A DNA stretch of 64,000 nucleotides from Nipponacmea schrenckii (GCA_030562195.1 CM060202.1:25096317-25160316), one strand, 5' to 3'. Positions 22,400 through 33,699 are shown, counted from the stretch's first letter. Program-made: numbers and translations. The notes: generated by a model from the letters alone, not told the origin.

Positions 22400-23205
22400 G
22401 AATGGTGACTCTAACCAGTCTTTGATAGATATTGTTGACTCTTATAAGTCTCTGATATATATTGTCGCATCTTACCAGACTCTGATAGATATATTTTACC
22501 AGCAATTTTCTGCTTGATAAAGATTTTCTGAAACTGATAGTGATAGACGTTCTTGTTTATCCCTCGAGGTGAGGCAGGTTTCGTGCTTTATCAAGTAGCT
22601 CTAATCCACTAAATTTCTTTAAAATCCTACAATCCGATCATTTACTGATCCTGAATAATTATTTAGTCTTCGGAAGTAGTAGAGATGCCACGGTCAAAAT
22701 TGAGGAAACTATTAATTTTACTATATATCGGAGGGTCTCAAGAAATAATGAGTCGTTATTTAAAATTCTGAACACACAGTAAATTCACGGCTCAAATTTT
22801 GACGGTAATCTATGCACACTATTTCTAAATAGCCCAGCTCAACAAACCCTGTTTCTGAGACTAATGACTGATCAAAAGAATTTCGAACTTGTCCCTGTAA
22901 TCAAACAATCAATATGATTTGAAATTTTACCAACGACTTCTACTAGTGATCTGGCTATAGTACCTGAGGGGGCTAACAATATAACAGGTTTCTCTCAGCT
23001 TTATATTCTAGCTAAATGGTGTTTGTAATAGTGTCGTCATAATCCAATCAAAGATTGAGTATAGATATATAAAACAAACAATGATTTATTTTATAAAAAA
23101 AATTATAAGAAGCACTGGTCTGAAATTTATAAAAAAAAATTCTACAAAACATATAACAAGGTTATGTGAGTCTAATATATATATTTATAACAAACAGTTG
23201 CCTAA
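22400..23205. other. No gene recognised; short degenerate repeat
   Basis: Around 22400-22500 a loose repeat of ctcttaNNNgtctctgatatatattg-like text occurs three to four times. The rest to 23205 is AT-rich sequence with no exon or element that I recognise. Confidence 0.4.
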
Positions 23206-23209
23206 CAAG

Positions 23210-24215
23210 ATACGCCCACTTTAAAATATATTTTCTGCTTTAACACAGGCAGAAACTCCAAGATTATTTAGGTCTAATCCAAGTTCTCATCAATATAAAT
23301 GTTCACACCAAATTTGATTCAAATCAGATGAAAACCAGTCCATTTGTTTGGACTAAGTCAAGGACAATAACTCAAATATAGTTCATCGAAAATAGTCAAT
23401 ATTGAACTTGTTCAAGATCCCACCAATAAAAATGATCACACCAAATTTCATTCAAATCCGATGCAAACTGTAGTCTCTATAGCCTTTGCAAGCCAATTTT
23501 AACACGTTTTGACTAACTCAAAAACAGTTCATCGAAAAACCGTCAATTTTGAACTTGTCCGAGATCTCTTCAATATAAATGATCACAGCAAGTTTTATTC
23601 AAATCTATTGAAAAATGAAGTCTCTATTGCGTTCACAAGCCAATTTTGACGCGTTCAAGTGCAACTAAGTCAAGTGCAATAACTCAAAAACCGTTCATCG
23701 AAAAATTCCCAATTTTAAATTTGTCCAAGATCTCATCAATATAATGATCACAGCAAGTTTCATTCAAAGCCGATAAATCTGTACTCTCTATCGCGTTCAC
23801 AAGCCAATTTTGACGCGTTTTGACTAAGTCAAGTGCAATTACTAAAAAAAAAAACGTTCAACGAAAAATCGCCAATTTCGAACTTGTCCAAGATCCCATC
23901 AATATAAATGATCACGGCAATTTCATTCAAATTCGATGAAAACTTTATCTTTTATTGTTTTCACAAGCCAATTTGGACGCGTTTTTATTAAGTGAAGTGC
24001 AATAACTCAAAGACCGTTCATCGAAAAATCGCCAATTTCGAACATGTCCGATATCTAATCAATATAAATGATTACGGCATTCATTCAAATCCGACGAAAA
24101 CTGTAGTATCTTTTGCGTTCACAAGCGGACGGACGGACGGCCGGACGGACAGACCGACGGACGGACAGGGGCGACGACAATATACGCCTACATTATAATG
24201 TGGGCGTATAAAAAA
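23210..24215. mobile_element. Hairpin-ended repeat (tacgcccac...gtgggcgta), complete-looking copy
   Basis: Starts with tacgcccactt and ends with aatgtgggcgta, so the ends are inverted. Inside are about six diverged units of roughly 135-165 bp, each with aatataaatgatcaca, tcattcaaatccgatgaaaac, acaagccaattttgacgcg and aactcaaaaaccgttcatcg. A ggac-repeat tract (24125-24170) lies just before the right end. Related copies occur at about 40148, 45000, 48770, 56780 and 57020. No transposase is seen. I associate this repeat with mollusc genomes from general knowledge. Confidence 0.75.
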
Positions 24216-24995
24216 GGGTTGATTGTTCTAGATCTTAACCGATGAGCTAGAATGAATGGAAATGATCTTTGTCCTAACTATTTACAGTTGGGAAAATTAT
24301 CATGATGTTCCGAGATTACAAATCTTCTATACAATTTGTCATAAAACCCTTTGAAAGAAGAAATAAAAAAAAATAAGATAAAATATCAGGTATGTTGAAA
24401 AAGCTATAATTTTTTTTTTTATAAATATACTCAGTGAAGGGTTACTACACCCATAGTCAATTGTCTGAAGGAATTCATCTGGAATTTGTGTCTCAATCAC
24501 ATTTTCACCCAAATTAGAAAAATTATCATGTGAAATGTAAATGAATATCCCAGAATTTCTTCTGTATAAAAAAAAAACAATTATTGAACAGAGGATTTAA
24601 TTGGTTGAAATATTTTTTTCGCCTTTTAAGTTTTATTTTTTATGAAACAGAAGTATACAAACATTTTATTGGTAGAAAATATTTACAAACATCTAGGTAA
24701 AATATATTAGCAATTTATTTAACCGTTTCATCAGTTTAACATTAGAGTTGTATGGTTCTATAAAAGCAATGTTGATAAACCCAGTCACAGAGTTCGTGCT
24801 TTTAAGTATAATAATACCTTTATTGATCACCAATTTGTTAACCAAATCTTCGTTGGAGTCAATTGAAGATATATACATTATATACAAAATGATATAAAGT
24901 AAAAGAAATAATGAAAAGGCATGCAGACAATATTTTTCATGAAACATGTATTATACATACAAATATAATGATAGTACAATAGAATTATATGAAAA
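24215..24995. other. No gene recognised
   Basis: AT-rich intergenic sequence with poly-T and poly-A runs. The minus-strand open stretch near 24693-24947 is hydrophobic and low-complexity, with no recognisable domain. Confidence 0.4.
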
Positions 24996-25003
24996 AGTTA
25001 AAA

Positions 25004-25690
25004 TCAGCCCTTCTTTAATACTGTCTTTAGCCTATTTTTACATAAATAAAGTGATGACGATGACCTTAAAGTAAGAGGTAACGAATTCCACAGTGCACTT
25101 GCTGTGTATTTAAAAGTCCTTGTCATAGCACAAAGTTTACATTTTGGTAAATACAGTTTTTGATCCGATTCAGAGCGAAGACAGAGATTTGTTGTAGAAA
25201 CATTAGGCCTACATTTTAGAGTAAAATAATTTTTAAAATAATCTGGACAAATATCGTTCATAAATTTGTATGTCAGTATCCCAGTGTTGTATTTAATTCG
25301 TTGATAGATAGTGAGCCAATTTAATTGAGAAAACAAGCCTACCGAGCTTGCATCATAGTTCGCGTCTAGGATACTCCTTGCCGCACGTTTTTGAACTTTT
25401 AGGATACCATCAAGCTTACTGGGGAATGCATTACCCCACACAATATTACAATAATCCAACTATTAAAGAATAAAATGCGAGTCTCAATTTGTAAATGTTT
25501 TTTGATTCTACTAAGGAGAAAGATCTTTGAAGCCAGGCTTCCATGTAACTTTTTAGGTGTTGTTTCCAGTCTAAAAGATCATCAACCGTGATGCCAAGAA
25601 GGTTTGTCTTTGAGACATTTTCGATTACTTGTGAATTCAAGCTTAATGACAGTGTATACGCCTTCCCTGCTTAATTGTTTGTTCAATTTT
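25004..25690 (-). pseudogene. CR1/jockey-like non-LTR retrotransposon: C-terminal end of RT
   Basis: On the minus strand the sequence reads from NLLGITVDDLLDWKQHL (about 25590) across one stop/frameshift into DYCNIVWGNAFPSKLDGILK and QKRAARSILDAN. It then continues to LNWLTIYQRIKYNTGILTYK and AMTRTFKYTASALWNSLP, ending with KNRLKTVLKK near 25004. This is the standard region after the RT catalytic core in CR1/jockey-like elements. The 5' part is missing. Confidence 0.85.
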
Positions 25691-25926
25691 CCCCTTAAAA
25701 ATGTCCTTCGACTCTCTTCAGTAGACTCCGGTACCATAGCTTTGTCTTTGATTGTCGTTGGCGTTTATTATAAAGTTTGGAATACCCACTTTCAGGATCA
25801 GGATTTCCTCCATGACTTCTGTTGCCATCTAATGAATCATATGTATGTATGGATATGTATGTATAATTCTGAAACACAAATAGACCAAATTATCAAAATG
25901 TAGTAGCAACTATTGTATTCATAGCT

Positions 25927-26335
25927 CAAATTTAATAATAATAAACTCTTTATTTTACATGGATAAGAATTAGGCCCCATACACAAAGACACGTTCCTTG
26001 TAGGTGAGAGTGTTGATTTTAAAACTTATTCGATAGTTTAATGGGTAGCAAGTGAAGATCTGCAAGGATAGGGTTTATATGTTCTCTGATGTTAGTTCTT
26101 GTTATGATACGAGCTGCTTTATTTTGAATTGACTGAAGTTGGTTTATAAGGTATGATGGTAAGCCGTATAACAGTGAGTTTGAAAAGTCTAATGCAGATG
26201 TTACAAAAGCATTAATCAGCATTTTGGTTGTGTTGGTGTCTAAGAGGTTCCTGATTTTGCCAATTCGGTACAGGTGGAAGTTGGCTTTCTTGCATACAGC
26301 TGAAACATGATTTTTCATTTTCAATGTTTCGTCTA
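25927..26335 (-). pseudogene. CR1-like non-LTR retrotransposon: second, distinct 3' fragment with tail
   Basis: At 26019-26324 (minus) is LDTNTTKMLINAFVTSALDF and then NSLLYGLPSYLINQLQSIQN followed by KAARIITRT, the same RT C-terminal region as at 25004-25690 but from a different family. It is followed by the tail ggggcctaattctta...aaagagtttattattatt (25930-25990), shared with 8378-8450. Non-functional. Confidence 0.85.
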
Positions 26336-26339
26336 ATAA

Positions 26340-26515
26340 TACCCCAAGATTTCAATATAAAATTCGTCTAAAACTACACAAGTATATGTATATTAAATGG
26401 ACAGTTCTATGTTCCGGCGATCAAGTAAATGACCGTTAAGAAATATACAATACTTCAAAGTACAATTTATTTAAAAATACTCAAGTACATGTGTATTAAA
26501 TGATCTATTTTTTCT
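26340..26515 (-). repeat. CR1-like tail repeat overlapping the 3' end of Ig gene B
   Basis: Matches 8455-8640 (atgttccggcgatcaag, atatacaatact, acaatttNtttaaaaatac, caagtacatgtg). Its outer edge overlaps the last codons and the stop of the terminal exon of gene B (26471-26697), so part of that exon's 3' end is probably derived from the repeat. Confidence 0.55.
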
Positions 26516-26697
26516 ATGTTGATAAAGCTTCCAAATTGGGTTGGCAACAACTATACTAACCGTGTTTTGTTCACTGTTTATAGAATCACTGTCTGTGGAT
26601 GTTCCTGGTTCACCATTTCTAGAATCATTGTCTGTGGATGTGACTGGTAATGATTCATCCTGATGTAAATCTAAAACTGATTCATAAATACCTTCAT
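26471..26697 (-). CDS. Ig receptor gene B, last exon: cytoplasmic tail
   Basis: The acceptor ttaatttacag (minus strand) ends at 26698. The exon is open for 74 further codons to TAA at 26471-26473 and joins the preceding exon in phase 1. It is acidic and Ser/Thr-rich. It starts DEGIYESVLDLHQDE, then has two similar blocks, TSTDNDSRNGEP and TSTDSDSINSEQ. The tyrosine in GIYESVL is of the Y-x-x-hydrophobic type bound by SH2 domains; the residue two before it is Gly, so it is not a textbook ITIM. The final dozen residues lie in a repeat-derived sequence, so the true stop could differ. A further donor-like gttagt within the exon leaves an alternative end possible. Confidence 0.62.
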
Positions 26698-27168
26698 CTG
26701 TAAATTAACCAAAAATAAATATTTAAAGTTATAGTCGGGTCATTCAATTATTGGATATATAAATGAAAGTAAGGGAATCCAGCTTTAAATTGTTGATTGA
26801 AGAATGACTGCAACAAAATGTCATCTTACAGCTATGACTTGGCGAAACCAGAAAAACAACGTTAATTCAAATCCAAAAGGAGTTTAAATCATTTATTCTG
26901 AAACATGTTGGATTCTTAAGAGCCTTGCATCTGGAAGGATGTTGAAATACTTCAATTGCTATCAAATGTACAACACTTTCTTTATGGGAGCCCTTTGATC
27001 CAAACCCATTATTGCGATGGGGTCAAGAAGATATTGACAACCTAAGTCAACCTAACTTCAAAATTCTACCTCCGCCAACACCCCCTCCCCCCTTCCCATA
27101 CACACAGTTATCATCTCACACACAACACCCTTAAGGTCCCCCAATCCATCCCCATTATTCAGACTAAC

Positions 27169-27210
27169 CTTCTCCTGACGAACTTTCTTCAGGTACCCCG
27201 CTTTTCTCTT
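27169..27210 (-). CDS. Ig receptor gene B, exon 7: short cytoplasmic segment
   Basis: A 42-bp exon between acceptor attttacag and donor gttagt on the minus strand, phase 1 on both sides. It reads EEKSGVPEESSSGE. It joins the transmembrane exon to the last exon without a frame break. Small phase-1 cytoplasmic exons are common in Ig receptors. The support is splice sites plus frame only, so it is less certain than the Ig exons. Confidence 0.55.
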
Positions 27211-27219
27211 CTGTAAAAT

Positions 27220-27970
27220 TAGACAAATAGGTTTTCAGTAATAGTTTGTTATGATAATAATGATAATGATAATAATAATGATTATTTATTTATTTTGTAC
27301 AAATATAGTACAACAATGAATGATTTATAAACATGTATATTCTTTACATTATAGTTATATTAATTTGTACATATACAAAGTTGATAATTTCATTAATTTC
27401 ATTTCTTGTTCTATTGTTAAATTATCGGTCTCTTAAGAGAATCATATCATTGATACAGCGTGTTGTTTGTGCCTTTTTCTGATTACAATGATTGCTGTTT
27501 AGTTCTGTGTCATATTTGTTATAAAGGAATAATTAGAATTAGAATTAATTAAATTTATTTACAAATATCATATTTATGTGACAAGACGCTGTTGATTGGC
27601 TGCAATGCAGGGTCAGTTGTCCACATAAACTGGTAATTTCATTTCTACTATTCCGAACAACATGAATAAATTTTAGAAAAACGTATAAGCAATTGAAGCT
27701 TTATGCTTGGATCATAACATATATGATGAAAACATCTATAATATAATGGTTTAATAGTGAAATATTCCACTCTCTCCATGTACAAAAAAGCCCTCAATGG
27801 CTTTGTGAGAAAGAGTCGTTGACAACCATATATAGCCATGCAGCAAGTTTAAAACAGTTTGTACTCAATGTAAGAAAAAGCAAATAGGAATGAATCAATG
27901 CTATAGAAATGCAATCTCTGGGTAATGAAGGCCTTCATAATTATAGAAAAACAGCTTATAAACAATAAAT
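27220..27970 (-). other. Intron of gene B; nothing recognised
   Basis: Between the transmembrane exon and the short cytoplasmic exon. It contains an (aat/gat)-rich microsatellite near 27250-27290 but no other element that I recognise. Confidence 0.4.
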
Positions 27971-27977
27971 AACCTAC

Positions 27978-28109
27978 CATGATATTTCTTATAGATGATA
28001 ACGACGACTACAACAACAGCTACTATTATAACAATAGCAACAACAATAACAGCAATTACAATAACTATCATATAAATATTCACATTATTCACGGCTTTAT
28101 CTTCAGTTT
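27978..28109 (-). CDS. Ig receptor gene B, exon 6: transmembrane helix
   Basis: Acceptor tttaacag and donor gtaggt enclose 132 bp, phase 1 on both sides. After a short acidic stem (ETEDKAVNNVN) comes a long uninterrupted hydrophobic run of Val/Ile/Ala. It is closed by the basic stop-transfer residues YKKYH. This is a single-pass type I membrane anchor. It places the Ig exons outside and the following acidic exons inside the cell, given the secretory signal exon seen in genes A and C. The matching exon of gene A was not found. Confidence 0.75.
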
Positions 28110-28149
28110 CTGTTAAAGATACGAGTTAAACGTAATTTATAGTCCGACA

Positions 28150-28770
28150 GGGTGGTTGAACTATGGAAAATAACTTAGTTAAGTTTGTATGGAGTGTATT
28201 GCAAGAAATAATATTAAAGGATCACAGTAACAGGACCACTAGTATAGGATTACAAGTATAGGATAACCTGTATATAATTATTAGTTCATGATCCATATTA
28301 TGATTCAACGTACATAATCACATTTACAGTTCAAGATTGGTATTATAGCATCGATATTATTGGATCGCTGGTAGAGGATCGATTAGGTTCACCTGTACAG
28401 GGCCATTGGTACAGCATCACTAGTACAAGATCATTGGTACAGGATCACTAAAATAGGATCACTAAAATAGGATTATTGGTACAGGATCTAGTGCGGGATC
28501 TCTATTCTGATCCTGGTTTACTAGTATAGGATCGCTATTATAGGATAACAAATACTACTTAATAACTGGTGTAGGATCACTAATACATGGTCAGTATATG
28601 TTTAAGATCACTCGTAAAAAAGCACGAATCACTTGTACAGGATCAGTGGTAAGGGATCACTTGTACATCATAACTAGTACATGATAACTGGCATTGGATT
28701 AGTAGTACAATGTCACCGGCACAGGATCACTATTACTGAATCACTGGTACAGTGTCAATAGTACTGGCTC
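28150..28770. repeat. Diverged 14-bp repeat array (ancestral form of the satellite)
   Basis: Loosely tandem copies of a roughly 14-bp word of the form ggatcactagtaca, with many substitutions and spacing changes (ggatcactaaaatag, tgatcactggtaca, catcactattaca and others). It grades into the homogeneous 56-bp array on its right. It lies in the gene B intron between the third Ig exon and the transmembrane exon. Confidence 0.8.
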
Positions 28771-30805
28771 GCTATTATAGGATCACTAGTACATCATCAC
28801 TATTACATGATCACTGGAACATGGCCACTGGTATATGATCACTTGTACATCATCACTATTACATGATCACTGGAACATGGCCACTGGTATAGGATCACTA
28901 GTACATCATCACTATTACATGATCACTGGAACATGGCCATTGGTATAGGATCACTAGTACATCATCACTATTACATGATCACTGGAACATGGCCACTGGT
29001 ATAGGATCACTATTACATCATCACTATTACATCATCACTGGTACATGCCACTGGTATAGGATCATTAGTATATCATAACTATTACATATCACTGGAACAT
29101 GGCCACTGGTATAGGATCACTAATGCATCATCACTATTACATGATCACTGGAACATGGCCACTGGTATAGGATCATTAGTACATCATAACTATTACATGA
29201 TCACTGGAACATGGCCACTGGTATAGGATCACTAATGCATCATCACTATTACATGATCACTGGAACATGGCAATGGTATAGGATCACTATTACATCATCA
29301 CTATTACATGATCACTGGAACATGGCCATTGGTATTGGATCACTAGTACATCATCACTATTACATGATTACTGGGAACATGGCCACTAGTATAGGATCAC
29401 AAGTACATCATCACTATTACATGATCACTGGAACATGGCCACTATTATAGGATCACTAGTACATCATCACTATTACATGATCACTGGAACATGGCCACTG
29501 GTATAGGATCACTTGTACATCATCACTATTACATGATCACTGGAACATGGCCACTGGTATAGGATCACTATTACATCATCACTATTACATGATCACTAGT
29601 ACATGGCCGCTGGTATAGGATCATTTATGCATCATCACTATTACATGATCACTGGAACATGGCCACTGGTATAGGATCATTTATGCATCATCACTATTAC
29701 ATGATCACTGGTACATGGCCACTGGTATAGGATCATTAGTACATCATAACTATTACATGATCACTGGAACATGGCCACTGGTATAGGATCACTAATGCAT
29801 CATCACTATTACATGATCACTGGAACATGGGCATTTGTATAGGATCACTAGTACATCATCACTATTACATGATCACTGGAACATGGCCACTGGTATAGGA
29901 TCACTAGTACATCATTACTATTTCATGATCACTGGAAAATGGCCACTAGTATAGGATCACTAGTACATCATCACTATTACATGATCACTGGAACATGGCC
30001 ACTAGTATAGGATCACAAGTACATCATCACTATTACATGATCACTGGAACATGGCCACTAGTATAGGATCACTAGTACATCATCACTATTACATGATCAC
30101 TGGAACATGGCCACTGGTATAGGATCATTAGTACATCATAACTATTACATGATCACTGGAACATGGCCACTGGTATAGGATCACTAATGCATCATCACTA
30201 TTACATGATCACTGGTACATGGCCACTGGTATAGGATCACTAGGTCATCATCACTATTACATGATCACTGGAACATGCCCACTGGTATAGGATCACTAAT
30301 GCATCATCACTATTACATGATCACTGGAACATGGCCATTTGTATAGGATCACTAGTACATCATCACTATTACATGATCACTGGAACATGGCCACTGGTAT
30401 AGGATCACTAGTACATCATTACTATTACATGATCACTGGAAAATGGCCACTAGTATAGGATCACTAGTACATCATCACTATTACATGATCACTGGAACAT
30501 GGCCACTAGTATAGGATCACAAGTACATCATCACTATTACATGATCACTGGAACATGGCCACTAGTATAGGATCACTAGTACATCATCACTATTACATGA
30601 TCACTGGAACATGGCCACTGGTATAGGATCATTAGTACATCATAACTATTTCATGATCACTGGAACATGACCACTGGTATAGGATCACTAATGCATCATC
30701 ACTATTACATGATCACTGGAACATGGCCACTGGTATACGATCACTAGGTCATCATCACTATTACATGATCACTGGAACATGGCCACTGGTATAGGATCAC
30801 TAGTT
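28770..30805. repeat. Hierarchical satellite: 14-bp words in 56-bp units in 504-bp blocks
   Basis: About 36 copies of a 56-bp unit made of four related 14-mers: ggatcactagtaca, tcatcactattaca, tgatcactggaaca and tggccactggtata. Adjacent aacatggcc positions differ by 56. Rare variants recur at a larger period: catttgt at 29832 and 30336, cattact at 29913 and 30417, and cacaag at 30014 and 30518. All three pairs are exactly 504 apart (nine units). It fills most of one intron of gene B. Open frames inside it are artefacts. Confidence 0.93.
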
Positions 30806-30916
30806 TTATTGGCATATAATCACTAGTTTATAATTTTTGTTAGTATTATTCTTTGGGAAGGGCTCAGTCCAATACCCCAAAAACCGTAAAACAGTCTGAA
30901 ATTTCTAGAAACGTAC

Positions 30917-31204
30917 CTGTAACACTTAGAGTAAAACCCTTCTTGACTTCTCCATGAATGTTGTTGGTCAGACAGACATAACCACCTCCACGAGTACTGC
31001 TGAAGTTTTTAATTTCCAAATCCTTTCCGTAAATGTTTTCTGTAATGTTAACTAAATTACTGGACTCAAGGACTTGATAATCTTTTCCCCATGTTACATC
31101 GCACTTAGGGTGACACTTAGCTGAACATCTTACTTTCAAATCCTCATTTTTCTCTACAGTTATCTCCCTTTGATCTGGCTCTAGTTTCATTTCAACTGGT
31201 CCAA
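30917..31204 (-). CDS. Ig receptor gene B, exon 5: I-set immunoglobulin domain
   Basis: Minus-strand acceptor aacttttcag, donor gtacgt; 288 bp, phase 1 both ends, fully open. The domain is canonical: KNEDLKVRCSAKCHPKCDVTW supplies the B-strand Cys and core Trp (main blocks LKVRCSA and CDVTW). LEIKNFSSTRGGGYVCLTNN supplies the F-strand Tyr-x-Cys (blocks FSSTRGGGYVC). Two extra cysteines (AKCHPKC) are shared with gene A, where the same exon is broken. It is the membrane-proximal Ig domain. Confidence 0.85.
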
Positions 31205-31410
31205 CTGAAAAGTTAGAAGACACCTTTACTGCAGTTTCAGTGATGATAATTTGTCTAACAAGAGAATATACACGGACATAGAAGGCGAGTAATATTAGTT
31301 GTGTACGGTATTATTGAACTTGATATAAATACAACCAACTCTACGAGGCCACAGATCAGCGTCATTTGTAGGCCCACACACTCTTGTCGATCGAGGAAAT
31401 TGATACTTAC

Positions 31411-31473
31411 ATTGAGGTTGAAGTTTAAAGGTTTCACTCTCAAATACATTTTTACACTCTTCAATATTCCAAA
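31411..31473 (-). CDS. Ig receptor gene B, exon 4: short extracellular linker
   Basis: 63-bp exon between atatttcag and gtaagt on the minus strand, phase 1. It reads VWNIEECKNVFESETFKLQPQ with the split codons, in blocks NIEECKNVF and ESETFKLQPQ. Homologous to 12961-13017 in gene A, two codons longer at its start. It conserves one Cys. Confidence 0.75.
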
Positions 31474-31782
31474 CTGAAATATCCCAAAAAAATCATAGAT
31501 AATTATAATCTTATCACAGATAATTTTTTCGCAAATTCTTTCGCCAAACAAATTAAACATCTTTATGAATAACACAAAAACATATGTAAAAATAGAATAT
31601 CTATGCAACTATTTAGATTTACTCGAGAATAGAACGGATGCGCATTATAGTTGTAATTATACTGCAGGCCTACATTTAAGTTCTGATAAAAATTGACTAA
31701 AAAAACCACGTATCCATTAGACCTAAAATAAACAAAACTGCTCATTTTAAGGTTCTCCCTGAGAACAAAGAATTATATATAC

Positions 31783-32070
31783 CATCATCATGATTTAATG
31801 TTTGAAGTCTTTGATAACAAGGGGGATAATCTGTAGTAAGACACGTAAAGATTCCACCATTGTGATCTACTGTCACGTTAATTTGAGATGAAATCGTATC
31901 TACGTCCGATATTCTCATTCCATTTTTATACCATACTATATATAAAGTCGGCAGACAATCTCCTATACTGGTTGAAACACTGTCACATTCAAGTTGTATG
32001 ATTGAAGTATACTTATCTTCTGGTTTTAAAACAGGATTTGCTGGAGACCGTCCTATAATTTTTGGTTTAC
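31783..32070 (-). CDS. Ig receptor gene B, exon 3: C2-like immunoglobulin domain
   Basis: Acceptor tttcattcag, donor gtatat on the minus strand; 288 bp, phase 1 both ends. Motifs: LQLECDSVSTSIGDCLPTL, then IVWYKNGMRIS with the core Trp, INVTVDHNGGIFTCL with the F-strand Cys, and PPCYQRL. The open frame continues upstream of the acceptor, but gene A shows that the exon starts at the GKP residues. Its similarity to gene A is much higher than that of the V exon next to it. Confidence 0.82.
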
Positions 32071-32373
32071 CTGAATGAAATATATCATTGAGCTGTAATA
32101 CAATAAGGACTGAAGTAGATTTGGCTGGCATTGCGGAACATGTTCTTCTCAAGATCACCTAACCTGATGCGATTTAGTTTTGACACCTCTTATTTAAGGA
32201 ATTTATTTTACGATTTTTAATGAACTTCGTATAAAAATCAATTTTAAGAACGGAAACAAACATAACATTGGGAATTTGAGATAGATAGAACTCTATCATC
32301 TAGGACCGGGAACAGTTGACCACCTAGTGACTAGATTTCGTCTTATTCTAATCTTATTTAACAAATGACTCAC

Positions 32374-32763
32374 CTGATATTATCAGAGTTTTATATCCAA
32401 AAGAACGTGCAAGGAAAGATATCCAATATATCCCAGCGTCTTTTTTGTGCAGTTTTGTTTTTTTTACCACGAAGGAATCATTAGTCATGAAGATTTCTGT
32501 CCAATTACCAGTCCATTGAGTTGGACTACCATTTTTAAATATTATCTCTTCTGTCATAGAATACTTTTTCTTTTTAAACCGAATATCCGATTCCATTTGC
32601 AGATCTTGAATCTGAATTTCATTTTGTTTGATTCTCTTTCCACCAAGTTTAGTCATATATTTCCTATACTCGTCTTTGAGGTCAGAAAGTTGGAAACTAA
32701 AAACAAGAAAATTTCCAAGTCGACCTATAATTAGTTCTGGTTGTTTGCACTGTTCACTTTCAA
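32374..32763 (-). CDS. Ig receptor gene B, exon 2: V-like immunoglobulin domain
   Basis: Acceptor gttttctag and donor gtgagt on the minus strand enclose 390 bp, phase 1 both ends, without stops, the same length as in gene A. Residues in common with A include IGRLGN, LSDLKDEY, EEIIFKNG, TEIFM, FVVKKTKL and DAGIY. The F-strand ends YWISF, so the usual Cys is Ile. A lysine-rich segment (RFKKKKYSM) lies in the middle. The signal-peptide exon that should lie further right on this strand was not found, so the gene is incomplete at its 5' end in my reading. Confidence 0.78.
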
Positions 32764-32769
32764 CTAGAA

Positions 32770-33690
32770 AACAAATTATGAAATATTATGAAAGTTTTAT
32801 CAAAATCTATGTATTGTAGCTTATAGAGATAAAAAAAAATGAACATTGATGAATCTTTCGATTTTCTCGATTTTTTAAAGGTTTCGTCAAAATCCGTCAA
32901 TAATCGTGTGTTTAACCGTACATGACAAATTAACCAGGTAATAAATACTTGGAGAGGAAAATCAAGAATATTGGGGAACATAAGTAGCAATGTAACTTCT
33001 CTCAAACAACCAATTATATCCTCTTGTGGTCATTAAGAAGCTACTGATTTGGGGATTTGTGGAATGGAACAAGAGTCTGCACATTAGGCTCAAATTGGTA
33101 CAAGGAATGAATGACCATAGTCTCACTGAAAAGAATTGTTTTTGTCAAAAGGTTCCATTAATCCGGGGAAAAGGTAATATATTTGGTTTATATATGATGT
33201 TATGTTCGCACCTCCGGTTAGTCTATATATCATATCTGATACATTTATTTGTTATATAATCAATTAATAAAGTTTTGCACGAAATTTTGAATAATCCGAG
33301 CTTGTCCTACCCTAGATTTATTTATTTTCCCACCTGTCCTCGCCAGTTTATCCACATTTGCAGAATTTAAATTAGGAATTGGAGCCTGTTAATAAATTCA
33401 ATAAATTTGATAAATGACCAATGAAGAAACGCCGAAAATTTCGCCACTTACGAACCCCAACTGTCTAGCTGTTACAGTAAAATCTTGTGATGTTTTGAGA
33501 TCCATCAATAAATTCAACATTATAGTTAAGAACCTTTGAACAGCACCGAGCGTGGCAATGATACTTTCTCCCCAGCTTCAAAACTTTTTGGAACTTTTAG
33601 CTTTTTAAAGCCCAGTGCTCACTCAATCGTTTTTAGTCTTAAACGGTTTATGAAATGTTTAGAGTTGAATGAATCTGTTATTCATGTTTC
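32770..33690. other. 5' side of gene B; signal exon not found
   Basis: I looked on the minus strand for the complement of ttaaaccttcttatagt, the conserved core of the signal exons of A and C, and did not see it here. No other exon is recognised. The true first exon of B may be more diverged, further right, or lost. Confidence 0.4.
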
Positions 33691-33699
33691 GTTATCGAA

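Noticed and set aside
26670..26697. Canonical ITIM in the gene B tail
   Set aside because: The tyrosine context is GIYESVL; a textbook ITIM needs Ile, Val, Leu or Ser two residues before Tyr, and here it is Gly.
29211..29450. Open frame inside the 56-bp satellite
   Set aside because: It is the satellite read in one frame; the translation is low-complexity and repeats with the array.
28770..30805. CRISPR-like look of regularly spaced repeats
   Set aside because: The spacers are the same sequence as the repeats, there are no cas genes, and the context is eukaryotic introns.
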